Shown: in pieces, positions 17,990 to 29,129 of the stretch | Layout: every line of letters starts with the position of its first letter | Position numbering within the stretch: position 1 is the first letter of the stretch | Source of the DNA: Phycisphaerae bacterium | GTDB taxonomy: Bacteria; Planctomycetota; Phycisphaerae; Sedimentisphaerales; Anaerobacaceae | Length of the DNA: 64,000 bases | Assembly (NCBI GenBank): GCA_030608075.1 | Contig: JAUWIU010000002.1 | Coordinates: 1 to 64,000 of the forward strand | Direction: 5' to 3' | Translations under genes and position numbers: made by a program | Notes under the pieces: generated by a model | Databases searched by the model: none | Seen by the model: only the letters and a program-made list of their open reading frames with translations | What the model was told of the DNA's origin: nothing

Positions 17990-19030
17990 ATGAGAGAGAG
18001 AGCAAATGTTAAGCTACTGCTATCGATGGTAGTGATTTTGGCAGGGGCAGCGGGTACAACTACGGGGCAGATGGTCTTCCGGGATGATTTTTCGGGCGAT
18101 GGTGCAAAGACTCGTTTTGTGATGGAGGCGGAGAACTATTCGCGGCGCAGCTCTGGTGCCGGCGCAGATTGGCTGGAAGTTGACGGCAGCACAAACAGGT
18201 TCATCGAGGGGCCGAATGTTGGGCAAACGGCACCAACCGCTGAAAGCGGTGCCAGGGGCAATTACCTCGAGACCGTAGGTAAACAGATTGGTAATGTCGC
18301 ACCGGTTGATAAGTCTTACAACGGGCCGTTTGTTGACTACAAGGTATTGGTCGAGACACCGGGTAAATACCGGCTTTATGTAAGATGGACCGCTCGCGAC
18401 ATATACAGCGACTCATTGTACGCGTTTATTCTGAAGCCGAACGGGACGCTGCTGACCGGTGCGGGGCCGAATTACTTTATGTACCATCAGTGTCGGCCAA
18501 AGTGGATATGGGACAACAGGGGGGTTAAGAACACGACCCGTTGCGGCTTCGCCGGCTTTCCTGACTGTGCGGTCTGGAGGATTTCTCAGCCGGGCTGCTA
18601 CACGGTACGTATTGCTCTGCGTGAGAAGGGGATGGCTTTAGATGCGCTGGTGCTGCAAACTGCGAATCTGGAGGCACCGAGCGGCTCAGGGGCGATTGAG
18701 TCACTCCGCCTGCCGGAGACAACAAAGCTGGGTTCTCGTGCGGTAATCACGGTTAATAATATCAGAGGCGCGATAGCGGAAAAAGTGAAGCTGCTCGAAG
18801 AAATTGACGCTGGTCTTGAGAGAGACTGGCGGGCGTACGAGGGTCTGGAGATAATGTCGGACAGCGGGGAATACGCGGGTTTGAGCTACAGCGGGCTTAC
18901 GACAGCGAGGCGGGAGATATTTTCTGCGATGGAGCATCAGAAGCGGGCGAGGGCGGCATTAGAGAAAAGCGTTGCAAATCTGAAAGATGCGCTGCGGCAG
19001 TTAGGCTTCAAACTGGCGCCGGGCAAGTAG
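17990..19030 (+). CDS. Secreted protein with carbohydrate-binding-like domain, unknown function
   Basis: The product is 346 residues from ATG 17990, which follows an AAAGGGGCG ribosome site. It opens with a signal peptide (LLLSMVVILAGAAGTTTGQ). The middle (about residues 40-220) has features seen in CBM6/CBM35-type and similar jelly-roll lectin domains: MEAENYS at the start, a GKYRLYVRW strand, and a closing ALDALVLQ strand. The last 110 residues are a charged helical region that may form a coiled coil. I do not recognise a named family. A sugar-binding role outside the cytoplasm is inferred, and fits the polysaccharide-related proteins elsewhere in the window. Confidence 0.75.
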   Translation: MRERANVKLLLSMVVILAGAAGTTTGQMVFRDDFSGDGAKTRFVMEAENYSRRSSGAGADWLEVDGSTNRFIEGPNVGQTAPTAESGARGNYLETVGKQIGNVAPVDKSYNGPFVDYKVLVETPGKYRLYVRWTARDIYSDSLYAFILKPNGTLLTGAGPNYFMYHQCRPKWIWDNRGVKNTTRCGFAGFPDCAVWRISQPGCYTVRIALREKGMALDALVLQTANLEAPSGSGAIESLRLPETTKLGSRAVITVNNIRGAIAEKVKLLEEIDAGLERDWRAYEGLEIMSDSGEYAGLSYSGLTTARREIFSAMEHQKRARAALEKSVANLKDALRQLGFKLAPGK

Positions 19031-19077
19031 AGGGGCAGGTTATCGGTAACGGTGCGGCCGGCGTGTAGGAGGCGCGA

Positions 19078-19347
19078 TTAGCTGACTGCCACAACTTCCT
19101 TGACTTCAGGCACTTTTTCTTTGAGGAGGCGTTCGACACCCAGTTTGAGTGTTATCTGAGCGCTGGGGCAGCCGCTACAGGCACCCTGCAGGCGGACTCT
19201 GACGGTATTGTCCGGGTCGACGGCGACGAGTTCGATGTTGCCGCCGTGGCTTTGCAGATTAGGACGAATGACATCGATTACAGCCCTGACCTTTTCTTCG
19301 AGGGTCTGCTCGGTATTCGTATCGCTACAGCCGCACTCTTCACACAT
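19078..19347 (-). CDS. NifU-like C-terminal domain protein (Fe-S cluster scaffold/carrier)
   Basis: The product is 89 residues. The core EEKVRAVIDVIRPNLQSHGG and the motif ACSGCPSA, with its CxxC that holds a bridging iron-sulfur cluster, identify the NifU C-terminal (Nfu) fold. An extra CEECGC near the N-terminus adds three cysteines that may bind another metal. Nfu-type proteins carry Fe-S clusters to client enzymes. Possible clients encoded in this window include the fumarase alpha subunit, but no operon links them. The start is well set: AGGAGA seven bases upstream of the ATG. It is convergent with the upstream secreted protein gene. Confidence 0.92.
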   Translation of the reverse strand: MCEECGCSDTNTEQTLEEKVRAVIDVIRPNLQSHGGNIELVAVDPDNTVRVRLQGACSGCPSAQITLKLGVERLLKEKVPEVKEVVAVS

Positions 19348-19435
19348 AAAGAATCTCCTGAAGAATTTATTCTCGGCACATCATTATATCGGGAATTTGG
19401 TTTTAGTCCAGATATTTTTGTTTGCCGTAGTGGTA

Positions 19436-19482
19436 GATTCCCGCTTTCGCGGGAATGACAGAGGTTGCGGGAATGACAGGAG
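19436..19482 (+). repeat. Palindromic 'GATTCCCGCTTTCGCGGGAATGACA' type repeat
   Basis: One palindrome (arms ATTCCCGC and GCGGGAAT) is followed by a partial second arm, TTGCGGGAATGACAGG. It belongs to the same repeat class as the cores of the MITE-like elements, but without their terminal inverted repeats. The rest of 19348-19650 holds nothing I can assign. Confidence 0.75.
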
Positions 19483-19650
19483 GAGGTTACGAGGCATATC
19501 AGGTAGTTGGCTGGCGGTGGCCAGTAATTTTTTGGGAGTATGCGGCTTATTTGGAGCGTTGCGGTGCTTTCAGAGGCAGCGAGGGCGGTAAGACGAGAAG
19601 GGGACGGCGAGAAAATTGCTGTTGGAATCCGTTAAAATAGTCGAAAATAA

Positions 19651-19680
19651 TTGACGGACAGCCTTGCTTGTCCGTATAAT
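19651..19680 (+). promoter_or_regulatory. Sigma-70-type promoter of the ilv operon with palindrome in the spacer
   Basis: TTGACG (19651-19656) and TATAAT (19675-19680) are separated by 18 bases, a strong match to a housekeeping promoter. The spacer is occupied by an inverted repeat, ACGGACA (19654-19660) and TGTCCGT (19669-19675), separated by 8 bases. This is the geometry of a repressor or MerR-type operator. The leader to ilvB is about 195 bases and contains a GGTCG-GGG-CGACC hairpin. I found no convincing leader peptide or attenuator. Confidence 0.7.
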
Positions 19681-19883
19681 AGTTATGTATTTGTATGAAA
19701 ACATATAAATACAGGCCTGAGACACAGATTTGGCTGTGGTTTCGGGATTATGGCCGGGTCGTGGACCTTCGGCCGTTCGGTTGTCTTTCTGCGTAAAGGC
19801 GGTTGGCCGGTCGGGGCGACCCAGCGAAGCTGTAATTAACCGGAATAACAATATTTAAGTTTATCAGGAAAAAGGGCAAAAAG

Positions 19884-21614
19884 ATGAAACCCAGGTCTAC
19901 GTTACCGGCGGGTTCAGCCGGCAAATCTTCTATTAAAACAGGTGCTGAAATAATCGTCGAAACACTCATAGAACAGGGTGTTGATACGATGTTTGGGTAT
20001 CCGGGTGGTGTGGTGCTGCCGTTGTTCGACAAGCTTTACGATGCGCCGATTAATTTTATCATTCCGCGTCACGAACAAGGGGGCTGCCATATGGCGGATG
20101 CGTACTCACGCGCAAGCGGTAAAGTTGGGGTCGTTGTTACGACCAGCGGCCCTGGTGCGTGCAATCTGACCACCGGGCTTGCCACGGCGTCTATGGATTC
20201 GGTAGCGCTGGTGGCGCTTACGGGGCAAGTGCGTACGGAGCTTATCGGCAATGACGCCTTTCAGGAGGCAGACACTACGGGTATTACCCGTCCGGTTACG
20301 AAGTATAACTGCATTGTCAAGGACGTGAAAGACCTTGCGCGTACGATTCGGGAGGCGTTTCATATTGCCTCGACGGCCCGGCCCGGCCCGGTGCTGATTG
20401 ACATACCGGTTGACGTTTCAGTGACAAGGTGTGCCAGTGACGGGACAGAGAAGATGGAGCTTCCAGGCTATAAGGTTCGCACAAAAGGCAACTCGAGGCA
20501 GATATCGATGGCGGCCAAAGCGATAAACCAGTCACAAAGGCCGGTGCTGTACGTTGGCGGCGGGGTTATCAGTGCAAACGCCAGCGAACAGATGCGGTCT
20601 CTGGCAGAGAAAGCGCATTTGCCGGTGACAACTACGCTTTTGGGCTTAGGCAGTTACGACCAGAACAGGGCGGAATCACTTGATATGTTGGGGATGCACG
20701 GCTCGGCTTACGCCAATTACGCGGTCCAGGAATGCGATTTGCTGATAGCGGTTGGCGCCCGGTTCGACGACAGGATTACCGGTCCGGTGAAGAGCTTTGC
20801 TCCGCACGCCAAGGTAATCCACATTGATATAGACCCGGCGAGCATATCGAAAAATGTTCGGGTGGATATTCCGGTGGTTGGTGATGCAAAAATAATTCTT
20901 GAGGCCCTGACGAAGGAAGTGGAATTTCGTGAGCGAAAGGAGTGGTTTGCCAGGATAGCGCAGTGGAAGGAGAAGTTCCCATTTCGCTACGACAGAAACT
21001 CGTCGGCAATTAAGCCTCAGTACGTTATCGAGGAGCTCTGCGGTCAGACCAAAGGCGAGGCGATAATTACTACGGGTGTCGGTCAAAATCAGATGTGGGC
21101 GGCCCAGTTTTACCGGTTCAGCAGGCCAAGGCAGCTTATAAGCTCCGGCGGGCTGGGGACAATGGGTTTTGGCCTGCCGGCGGCAATAGGCGCGCAGGTA
21201 GCCAGGCCGGATGCCACCGTGGTTGATATCGACGGCGACCACAGTTTCAATATGACGATGACCGAGCTGTCGACAGCAGTTCAATACGAGCTGCCGATAA
21301 AGGTCTGCATCCTGAACAACGGGTATATGGGTATGGTTCGGCAGTGGCAGGAGCTTTTCTATAACAAGCGTTATTCCAAGAGCTACGTGTCGAATCCGGA
21401 ATACGCGGCAGTAGCCGAGGCGCTTGGTGCTGTGGGGATAACGGTTGACAAAAAGGCAGATGTGCCGAAGGCAATCAAGCAGATGCTGGCTGAGAAAAGA
21501 CCTTGTGTTGTCGATTTCAAGGTTGAGCGTGAAGAGAACGTCTGGCCTATGGTCCCTGCCGGCAAGAGTATAAACGAGATGGACGGGCTCGATATATTGG
21601 AGAGTATAGCGTAA
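19884..21614 (+). CDS. ilvB: Acetolactate synthase, large (catalytic) subunit
   Basis: Thiamine-diphosphate enzyme that joins two pyruvates (or pyruvate and 2-oxobutyrate), the first common step to valine, leucine and isoleucine. The product is 576 residues, the standard length. The catalytic glutamate lies in RHEQGG, the flavin-region motif is RFDDRITG, and the ThDP/magnesium motif starts at DGDHSF and ends near LNNGYMGMVRQWQ. The last motif is typical of the anabolic rather than the catabolic enzyme. It heads the ilvB-ilvN-ilvC run. The N-terminal 18 residues before TGAEII look like a variable extension. Confidence 0.96.
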   Translation: MKPRSTLPAGSAGKSSIKTGAEIIVETLIEQGVDTMFGYPGGVVLPLFDKLYDAPINFIIPRHEQGGCHMADAYSRASGKVGVVVTTSGPGACNLTTGLATASMDSVALVALTGQVRTELIGNDAFQEADTTGITRPVTKYNCIVKDVKDLARTIREAFHIASTARPGPVLIDIPVDVSVTRCASDGTEKMELPGYKVRTKGNSRQISMAAKAINQSQRPVLYVGGGVISANASEQMRSLAEKAHLPVTTTLLGLGSYDQNRAESLDMLGMHGSAYANYAVQECDLLIAVGARFDDRITGPVKSFAPHAKVIHIDIDPASISKNVRVDIPVVGDAKIILEALTKEVEFRERKEWFARIAQWKEKFPFRYDRNSSAIKPQYVIEELCGQTKGEAIITTGVGQNQMWAAQFYRFSRPRQLISSGGLGTMGFGLPAAIGAQVARPDATVVDIDGDHSFNMTMTELSTAVQYELPIKVCILNNGYMGMVRQWQELFYNKRYSKSYVSNPEYAAVAEALGAVGITVDKKADVPKAIKQMLAEKRPCVVDFKVEREENVWPMVPAGKSINEMDGLDILESIA

Positions 21615-21671
21615 AAATGGCGTGCTGTTAAACCGTTTACGAAATGCGCTGTCAGAAAGCGAGATGCGAAA

Positions 21672-22160
21672 ATGAAGCATATAATAAGTGCGCTTGTTGA
21701 GAACAAGCCGGGGGTGCTGGCTCACGTTGCCGGTATGTTTGCGGCTCGGGCGTTTAACATAGATTCTCTCGTGGTTGGCCGAACGGAGGAGCCGGACTTA
21801 AGCCGGATGACGATAGTTGTTATCGGCGATGACAGGGTAGTGGAGCAGGTTCGCAAACAACTTGCCAAAATAGTTCCTGTTGTTAAGGTTCAGGATTTTG
21901 TCGGTCAGCCTGTGGTGGCTCGTGATTTGATGCTGATAGCGATTTCTGCGCCGGCGGCCAAGAGGCCTGAAGTGCTGTCGTTAATAGAGATGTTCAAGGG
22001 GAAAGTTGTGGATATCGGGCAGAAGTTTGTGATGGCGGAAATCAGCGGGCCGGAAGCCAAAATTGAGGCCTTTATCAACGTTTGCAGGCCTTACGGCATC
22101 AAGAGCGTTGCCAGGACAGGGACGATAGCAATGCCGCGACAGCCAAAAACGGAGGTGTGA
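21672..22160 (+). CDS. ilvN: Acetolactate synthase, small regulatory subunit
   Basis: The product is 162 residues. An N-terminal ACT domain starts MKHIISALVENKPGVLAHVAGMF, and the small-subunit C-terminal domain follows. This subunit raises the activity of IlvB and gives feedback inhibition by valine. The signature NIDSLVVGRTE is typical of the family. It begins 57 bases after the ilvB stop, in the same orientation, and ilvC follows after 133 bases, so the three are read together. Nothing unusual was seen. Confidence 0.95.
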   Translation: MKHIISALVENKPGVLAHVAGMFAARAFNIDSLVVGRTEEPDLSRMTIVVIGDDRVVEQVRKQLAKIVPVVKVQDFVGQPVVARDLMLIAISAPAAKRPEVLSLIEMFKGKVVDIGQKFVMAEISGPEAKIEAFINVCRPYGIKSVARTGTIAMPRQPKTEV

Positions 22161-22293
22161 GAATACATTTCGAAGGAGATTATGAGACCAGGAGGTCTGT
22201 AAATTCCTTGCCTGGTGGGGATGTTTTAATATAATGCAGAGGCATATTTGGCCGATGAAATAACTATTGGAGCCTTAGAAAGGAGTTGTAATC

Positions 22294-23298
22294 ATGGCGG
22301 CGAAGATTTATTACGGGCAGGATGCTCGGCTGGATGCGTTAAGAGATAAGAAGGTAGCTGTTATCGGATATGGCAGCCAGGGTCATGCACACAGTCTGAA
22401 TCTGCGTGACAGCGGTATAACCGTGGCGGTGGCGGAGCTGGAGGGGACAGACAACTTCAAGCTTGCGCAGGAGCACGGTTTTTCTCCGGGTGATATAAAG
22501 ACCGCGTGCGCCGGTGCTGCGTTAATTATTGTGACTGTGCCGGACGAGCTTCAGGCCAAGGTTTATTCCGAGCAGATTAGGCCGAACCTTGCTGCGGGCC
22601 AGACGCTCGGTTTCTGTCACGGTTTTAATATTCATTTTAAGTACATTGTTGCGCCCAAAGACGTTAACGTTGTGATGATTGCCCCTAAAGGGCCCGGCCA
22701 TTTAGTTCGCAGTGAGTTCGAGAAGGGCGGTGGTGTGGCGTGTCTTGTGGCGGTACAGCAGGATGCGACAGGAGATGCCAAGCAGATTGCACTTGCCTGG
22801 GCCAATGGGATGGGCGGCGCCAGAGCAGGGATTATTGAGACAACATTTAAGGAGGAGACCGAAACTGATTTGTTCGGTGAGCAGTGCGTTCTGTGCGGCG
22901 GTCTTACATCATTGATTAAGGCGGGCTTTGAAACGCTGGTCGAGGCGGGCTATCAGCCGGAGATAGCTTACTTCGAGTGCATGCATGAGGTGAAGCTGAT
23001 TGTGGACCTTATGTATCAGGGAGGACTCAGCTATATGAGATACAGTATATCAAACACTGCCGAGTACGGCGACCTGACGCGTGGGCCGAGAATTATTACC
23101 GAGCAGACGCGGGCGGAGATGAAGAAGATACTGTCGGAGATTACATCGGGAGCGTTTGCAAAGGAATGGGTAGCGGAATATGCCGGTGGTGCAAAAAAGT
23201 TCAAAGAGCTGTACGACAAAGATTATAATTGCCAGGTGGAGCAGGTCGGCAAAAAGCTGCGGAAGATGATGAAGTGGATAGACTCGAAAGAAATATGA
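22294..23298 (+). CDS. ilvC: Ketol-acid reductoisomerase, class I, with acidic cofactor loop
   Basis: It converts acetolactate to dihydroxyvalerate by isomerisation and reduction. The product is 334 residues, the short class I form. The Rossmann motif is [17 protein letters not shown], magnesium ligands lie in the ETDLFGEQ region, and the C-terminal knot domain is complete. The loop after the second strand, which decides NADPH versus NADH, reads [14 protein letters not shown] enzymes usually carry an Arg/Ser-rich sequence here of the form GLRxGSxS. The Ser positions are replaced by Thr and Asn, with an Asp between them and a Glu at the strand end. This suggests NADH use, an inference only. 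A GAAAGGAG-type ribosome site precedes the ATG. Confidence 0.96.
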   Translation: MAAKIYYGQDARLDALRDKKVAVIGYGSQGHAHSLNLRDSGITVAVAELEGTDNFKLAQEHGFSPGDIKTACAGAALIIVTVPDELQAKVYSEQIRPNLAAGQTLGFCHGFNIHFKYIVAPKDVNVVMIAPKGPGHLVRSEFEKGGGVACLVAVQQDATGDAKQIALAWANGMGGARAGIIETTFKEETETDLFGEQCVLCGGLTSLIKAGFETLVEAGYQPEIAYFECMHEVKLIVDLMYQGGLSYMRYSISNTAEYGDLTRGPRIITEQTRAEMKKILSEITSGAFAKEWVAEYAGGAKKFKELYDKDYNCQVEQVGKKLRKMMKWIDSKEI

Positions 23299-23356
23299 AA
23301 GTGTCGAGGTTGGCTGTGAGCGGAAAGAAACAGTAAAGAAAAAAAGGAGAAGTGCT

Positions 23357-24277
23357 ATGAGAGCGGCAAAATTGTTGGCTTTGGTTTTTTATTGCGGTTT
23401 GTGCGGCTGCGCAGTGAGTTTGTGCGGGTGCATTCCGGTTGATATCGGAGAGTTTCTTACGCCGGGGGGCAAGCCGAGCGATAAGAAGATAGTCAGTAAC
23501 TACGAGCAGACGGAGTTGAAGGTAAGCAAGGCTGCTGATGTGCTGACCCAGGTTCACATGCCGGAGTATGAGCTTCTCAGCAAGAGCAAGAGCGTTATCG
23601 CTTGTCAGGGTAAAAAGAGGAGGAAGTGGGAGGTTTGGTTCAACGCGGTAGCATTTGATGAGAATGAGCTGACGGCCAATCGGAAGTACCTGTTTATAGT
23701 TAATGAGAGGCCCAAGAAACTTTTCACTGAGCCGTGGGAGGGTGTCAGGTTTGACTGCGAGACGGTTCTGGAAGGTGACGTGCTTGATGAACCTTATGCA
23801 AATGAAAATGCGAGGCGAGTGGCGATACTTAAGCGGGTTCTGGAGGACTTCCGCAAGGATATGGATGAGGTCGGCTCAGATAATAAGAAGCTGAAGATTT
23901 GCAGGATGATGGTGAATCAGGCGCTGGAGACGGTTTTGCTGAAGCTGGACTCTTCGCCTGCGTTAGCTTCCAAGTTGAGCGAACCGGAGGGTGTTTCCTT
24001 CAGCCACACTAATCTTGACAGGGGCAGGATTCAAATGACCCGTGTGGACGATGTCGTCAAGATAAAGATGAGGTTAGGCTCGTTCACGAAGAAGTTTATC
24101 GGCGAGCGAAAGTATAAGTGCTCAGAGTGCGGATACATTTACGACCCTGTTGCGGGTGACCCGGAGCATGGCGTCAAGCCCGGCACGAGCTTTAAGGACC
24201 TGCCGGATTACTGGGTTTGTCCCGGCTGCGGCGCCGGCAAGAGCGAGAAGACGTGGGTCAAGTGCGGTCGTAAGTGA
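23357..24277 (+). CDS. Lipoprotein with C-terminal rubredoxin domain
   Basis: The product is 306 residues. The N-terminus has a hydrophobic run with two possible lipobox cysteines (LCGC at 15-18 and 22-25), so export and lipid anchoring are likely. Residues about 45-245 are a domain I do not recognise, rich in charged residues. The last 54 residues are a complete rubredoxin: [12 protein letters not shown], then [10 protein letters not shown], with both CxxC iron ligands and the conserved aromatic residues. Rubredoxins are normally soluble cytoplasmic electron carriers, so an exported one is unusual. The gene follows ilvC by 58 bases, but a functional link is not evident. AAGGAG sets the start. 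Confidence 0.88.
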   Translation: MRAAKLLALVFYCGLCGCAVSLCGCIPVDIGEFLTPGGKPSDKKIVSNYEQTELKVSKAADVLTQVHMPEYELLSKSKSVIACQGKKRRKWEVWFNAVAFDENELTANRKYLFIVNERPKKLFTEPWEGVRFDCETVLEGDVLDEPYANENARRVAILKRVLEDFRKDMDEVGSDNKKLKICRMMVNQALETVLLKLDSSPALASKLSEPEGVSFSHTNLDRGRIQMTRVDDVVKIKMRLGSFTKKFIGERKYKCSECGYIYDPVAGDPEHGVKPGTSFKDLPDYWVCPGCGAGKSEKTWVKCGRK

Positions 24278-24300
24278 GAAGGCATACAGGAATAAAGAAA

Positions 24301-24704
24301 GAGTGGGTCTGTAAGCCGAGTTCTGTTTCCCGCCAGGTTTGGCGGGCGGCGGTCATTTAACTTGACCAACTGTTGCCAGTTGGCTCTCCCCCACACATCA
24401 AGCTCACTATCAGCCTGACGGATGAGGAAAGCAACCTACCCGCTGCTGATACCCGGGCCGAGTGAGCAGCTGCTTGGTCTTGCAGGCGGTGGGGTTTGCC
24501 GTGCCAGGGCCGTCACCGACCCTGCGGTGCGCTCTTACCGCACCATTTCACCATTGCCTGAGTCCTGATGGTCAGGACCATCGGCTGTGTATTTTCTGTG
24601 GCACTTTCCCGCGGGTCGCCCCGGGTGGCCGTTAGCCACCACCGTGCCCTTTCCTGCTCGGACTTTCCTCCGGCCTGCTTGGCCGGCGACCGCCCGACCC
24701 ACTC
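24301..24704 (-). ncRNA. rnpB: RNase P RNA, bacterial type A
   Basis: Catalytic RNA of ribonuclease P, which trims the 5' leader from tRNA precursors. Read on the minus strand it starts near 24704 with GAGTGGGTCGGGCGG and soon has GAGGAAAGTCCG, the conserved P4/J region. Further on are AGGGTGAAA-like and GCGGTAAGAGCGCACC blocks, and it ends with ACAGAACTCGGCTTACAGAC before the closing strand. The 5' and 3' ends are complementary (GAGTGGGTC with GACCCACTC), defining a length of about 404 nt. No protein is needed to explain the open frames crossing it. A MITE-like element begins 29 bases upstream of its 5' end. Confidence 0.96.
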
Positions 24705-24733
24705 TTTTCGATTTATCAATTTTTGCTCTACAT

Positions 24734-24830
24734 TTAGTATCTGTTGCGGAGACCAAAAACCGACAATGTCACCCCTGCGCAAGCAGGTGCGGGAATGACA
24801 AAATGCCGTTTTTACAATAGCAAGTAACTA
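24734..24830 (+). mobile_element. MITE-like element, copy B (internally shortened)
   Basis: The left end TTAGTATCTGTTGCGGA matches copy A at 1598. It is followed by ACCGACAATGTCACCCC and one GCGGGAATGACAAAATG module. The right end (CCGTTTTTACAATAGC...TAACTA) is a decayed version of the right terminal repeat. The central GAAAAAACTGGAT module is missing. The element lies between the 5' end of rnpB and the 3' end of nadB. Confidence 0.65.
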
Positions 24831-24868
24831 CACACTATTATAGCAGAAGTTCACCCATTTCGCACTTC

Positions 24869-26476
24869 TCAGCGCATAATTTCGATATGTTTTTTGAAGT
24901 TTTTGTCGTCTGTGCCGGGGAAATCGCTTCTGAAGTGTACGCCACGACTTTCCTTTCTTTTTTGGGCGGCCTCGGCCATTAGCAGGCACACGGTGAGCAT
25001 ATTCTGGCATTCCCAGCCGGCAGGCGAAGCGAAGATTTTATCCATGACGTACCGCTGCCAGAACCTGATAATTTCCTGAGCTTCGTCGAGCGGCTGCTCT
25101 CTTCTGGTGATGCCGACATTTCGCCACATAAGCGCTCGAAGCGAGTTGGTGACGTCGGCGGCATCGAGGCGGGTGCGGCCGGAATGTGGGATTTGATATT
25201 TTATGACGGGGTGCCTGATATGCGAGGTGCGCGTTCTTATTTGCTTTGAAGCAAACCGGCCCGCTGTTCTTCCGAAAACCAGCCCCTCGAGCAGGGAATT
25301 GCTTCCGAGGCGGTTTGCGCCGTGCAGGCCTGTCGAGGCGACCTCTCCGCAGGCGTAAAGATTTTCAATGTTTGTTCGGGCGTCATTGTCGGTTTTCAAC
25401 CCGCCAATCATATAGTGTGCGCTGGGTCGCACAGGGATTAAGTCTCGGCTGATGTCTATGTCGAAACTCGTGCACAGCTCGCTGATAAGCGGGAATCTTC
25501 TGGCGAAATGGTCTTTGTCGAAATGTCGAAGGTCAAGGTAGACATGGGTTGATTTGGTTTTGAGCATCTGGGAAAGAATTGCGCGGCTTACGATGTCGCG
25601 TGGTGCCAGCTCAGCGGCCTGGTGATAATCTTTCATAAAACGCCGGCCCTTACTGTCGACGAGCAAGGCCCCTTCTCCGCGGATTGTCTCAGTTATCAAC
25701 GCGCGTGAGGCACCTGCGACGTACAGAGTTGTCGGATGGAACTGTATGAATTCCATGTCCCGCAATACCACACCGGCACGATAGGCCATAGCGATGCCGT
25801 CTGCGGTTGCGACTTCGGGGTTGGTTGTTTCACGGTAGAGTCTCCCTGTTCCTCCGGTTGCGAGGATTGTGTTCGCGGCCCAGATTATTTGTGGAGCCCG
25901 TCCATCGTGGCCGATTATACCGACGCATTCGTTGCGGTCGTTGGTGAGCAGGTCTATTACGTAGAAGTTTTCCACTATTTTTATATTTTGTATCTGCCTG
26001 ACGGTTTTTATCAGCGCCTCGGCGACAATGCGGCCTGTTTCGTCACCGTGAGCGTGAGCAACGCGGGAGTGTGTGTGGCCGGCCTCAAGCGTAGTTGTGA
26101 TGCGGCCGTCAACCATATCGAACTCAGTCCCCCAGTCGAGGAGCTGGTCGATAAGTTCGGGTCCCTGCCGAACCACCAGCTCGACTACTGTTTCGTCATT
26201 CAGACCACAGCCGGTCTTGAGGGTGTCGGCTATGTGCATCTCAAACGAGTCCGTCTTGTCAAGGACTGAAGCGATTCCACCCTGGGCGAGCCAGGTATTG
26301 CTGTCCTGGAGCGAGCGTTTACAGATGACGATGACATTTCGGGTTTTGGCCGCTTCAATAGCAGCGCGAAGACCCGCGACGCCCGCGCCGATGACGAGAC
26401 AATCGGTAGAAAGCTGCTGTGTTGAGATAGAGTCGACATTTACCAGATAACGTCTGAATTCCAACTGTTCAGCCAT
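24869..26476 (-). CDS. nadB: L-aspartate oxidase
   Basis: Flavoenzyme that oxidises aspartate to iminoaspartate, the first step of de novo NAD synthesis. The product is 535 residues. The FAD-binding start is CLVIGAGVAGLRAAIEA, with WLAQGGIA and HTHSRVAHAHGDETG in the middle. The segment around RPSAHYMIGG and GLHGANRLGSNSLLEG is typical of this enzyme and its fumarate reductase relatives. The sequence around the capping domain favours NadB over succinate dehydrogenase flavoprotein. AGGAAA precedes the ATG. Neither nadA nor nadC is adjacent, so the pathway is dispersed. bioD and bioA lie upstream on the same strand, 157 bases away. Confidence 0.95.
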   Translation of the reverse strand: MAEQLEFRRYLVNVDSISTQQLSTDCLVIGAGVAGLRAAIEAAKTRNVIVICKRSLQDSNTWLAQGGIASVLDKTDSFEMHIADTLKTGCGLNDETVVELVVRQGPELIDQLLDWGTEFDMVDGRITTTLEAGHTHSRVAHAHGDETGRIVAEALIKTVRQIQNIKIVENFYVIDLLTNDRNECVGIIGHDGRAPQIIWAANTILATGGTGRLYRETTNPEVATADGIAMAYRAGVVLRDMEFIQFHPTTLYVAGASRALITETIRGEGALLVDSKGRRFMKDYHQAAELAPRDIVSRAILSQMLKTKSTHVYLDLRHFDKDHFARRFPLISELCTSFDIDISRDLIPVRPSAHYMIGGLKTDNDARTNIENLYACGEVASTGLHGANRLGSNSLLEGLVFGRTAGRFASKQIRTRTSHIRHPVIKYQIPHSGRTRLDAADVTNSLRALMWRNVGITRREQPLDEAQEIIRFWQRYVMDKIFASPAGWECQNMLTVCLLMAEAAQKRKESRGVHFRSDFPGTDDKNFKKHIEIMR

Positions 26477-26632
26477 AATTTTTCCTGCCTTTTTTTTCGG
26501 CTGCTGTGATTCGTATTCCCATCAGGATGCTGACTTTCCGGCTGCCGTACATATGATAGTGGAAAATGAGGTTTTTGAGAAGCTGAAATTTCCTGGTGAG
26601 CGGCGGTGTCATACGGGCGGGCGGCATCGTAC

Positions 26633-28722
<2,090 letters not shown>

Positions 28723-28884
28723 AAAGGTCGATAGTATAGCGCTTTTGTGAAGTGAGTCAATCTTTGAGCGAGGCGTTGGTCAAAGCACTTCTTGTCGGGA
28801 GAGAAAAAAGGCGATAGATTGCAGGGGGGCGGTGAAACTTTTGTTTTATTGATGTTTGAAAAACTAAAGAAATAACTGAAACTC

Positions 28885-29007
28885 TGTCACCCCCGCGGAA
28901 GCGGGGGTCTATAATGCCTTAGAAACGGCTGGATTCCCGCTTTCGCGGGGACAAGTTTACACCTGCGAAAGCAGGTGCGGGAATGACAAAGAGAAGCGGG
29001 AATGACA
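28885..29007. repeat. Cluster of three palindromic repeats between bioA and pcm
   Basis: Three modules follow one another: CCCCCGCGGAAGCGGGGGTC, then GATTCCCGCTTTCGCGGGG, then CACCTGCGAAAGCAGGTG with GCGGGAATGACA. They are the same class as in the MITE-like elements, including the CTGGATTCCCGC junction, but no terminal inverted repeats are seen. The rest of the roughly 400-base gap (28723-29129) carries the divergent starts of bioA and pcm and nothing else I can assign. Confidence 0.75.
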
Positions 29008-29129
29008 TCTTCTGGTTATTATGTCGTAGTGTTTCATCAGATATTCAAAGTTCAATAGAAAGCAGGCTTCAAAAACGCGGCAAAAATTGGTTTGCAAAAC
29101 AACCGTTCAGAAGCGATTATTATTGAGTT

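Noticed and set aside
19686-19709. Leader peptide (MYLYENI) with attenuation ahead of ilvB
   Set aside because: It is only seven codons, has no ribosome site, few branched-chain codons and no terminator/antiterminator pair.
20676-21725. A 349-codon open frame on the minus strand
   Set aside because: It is antisense to ilvB, with no domain or ribosome site.
24705-24741. rnpB promoter supplied by the MITE-like element
   Set aside because: A -10-like GATAAA exists, but the -35 region at the element end matches poorly, so the idea is not supported.
24513-24820. Several overlapping open frames on both strands near 24.5-24.8 kb
   Set aside because: They lie across the RNase P RNA gene and the adjacent MITE-like element, and none has protein-family features.
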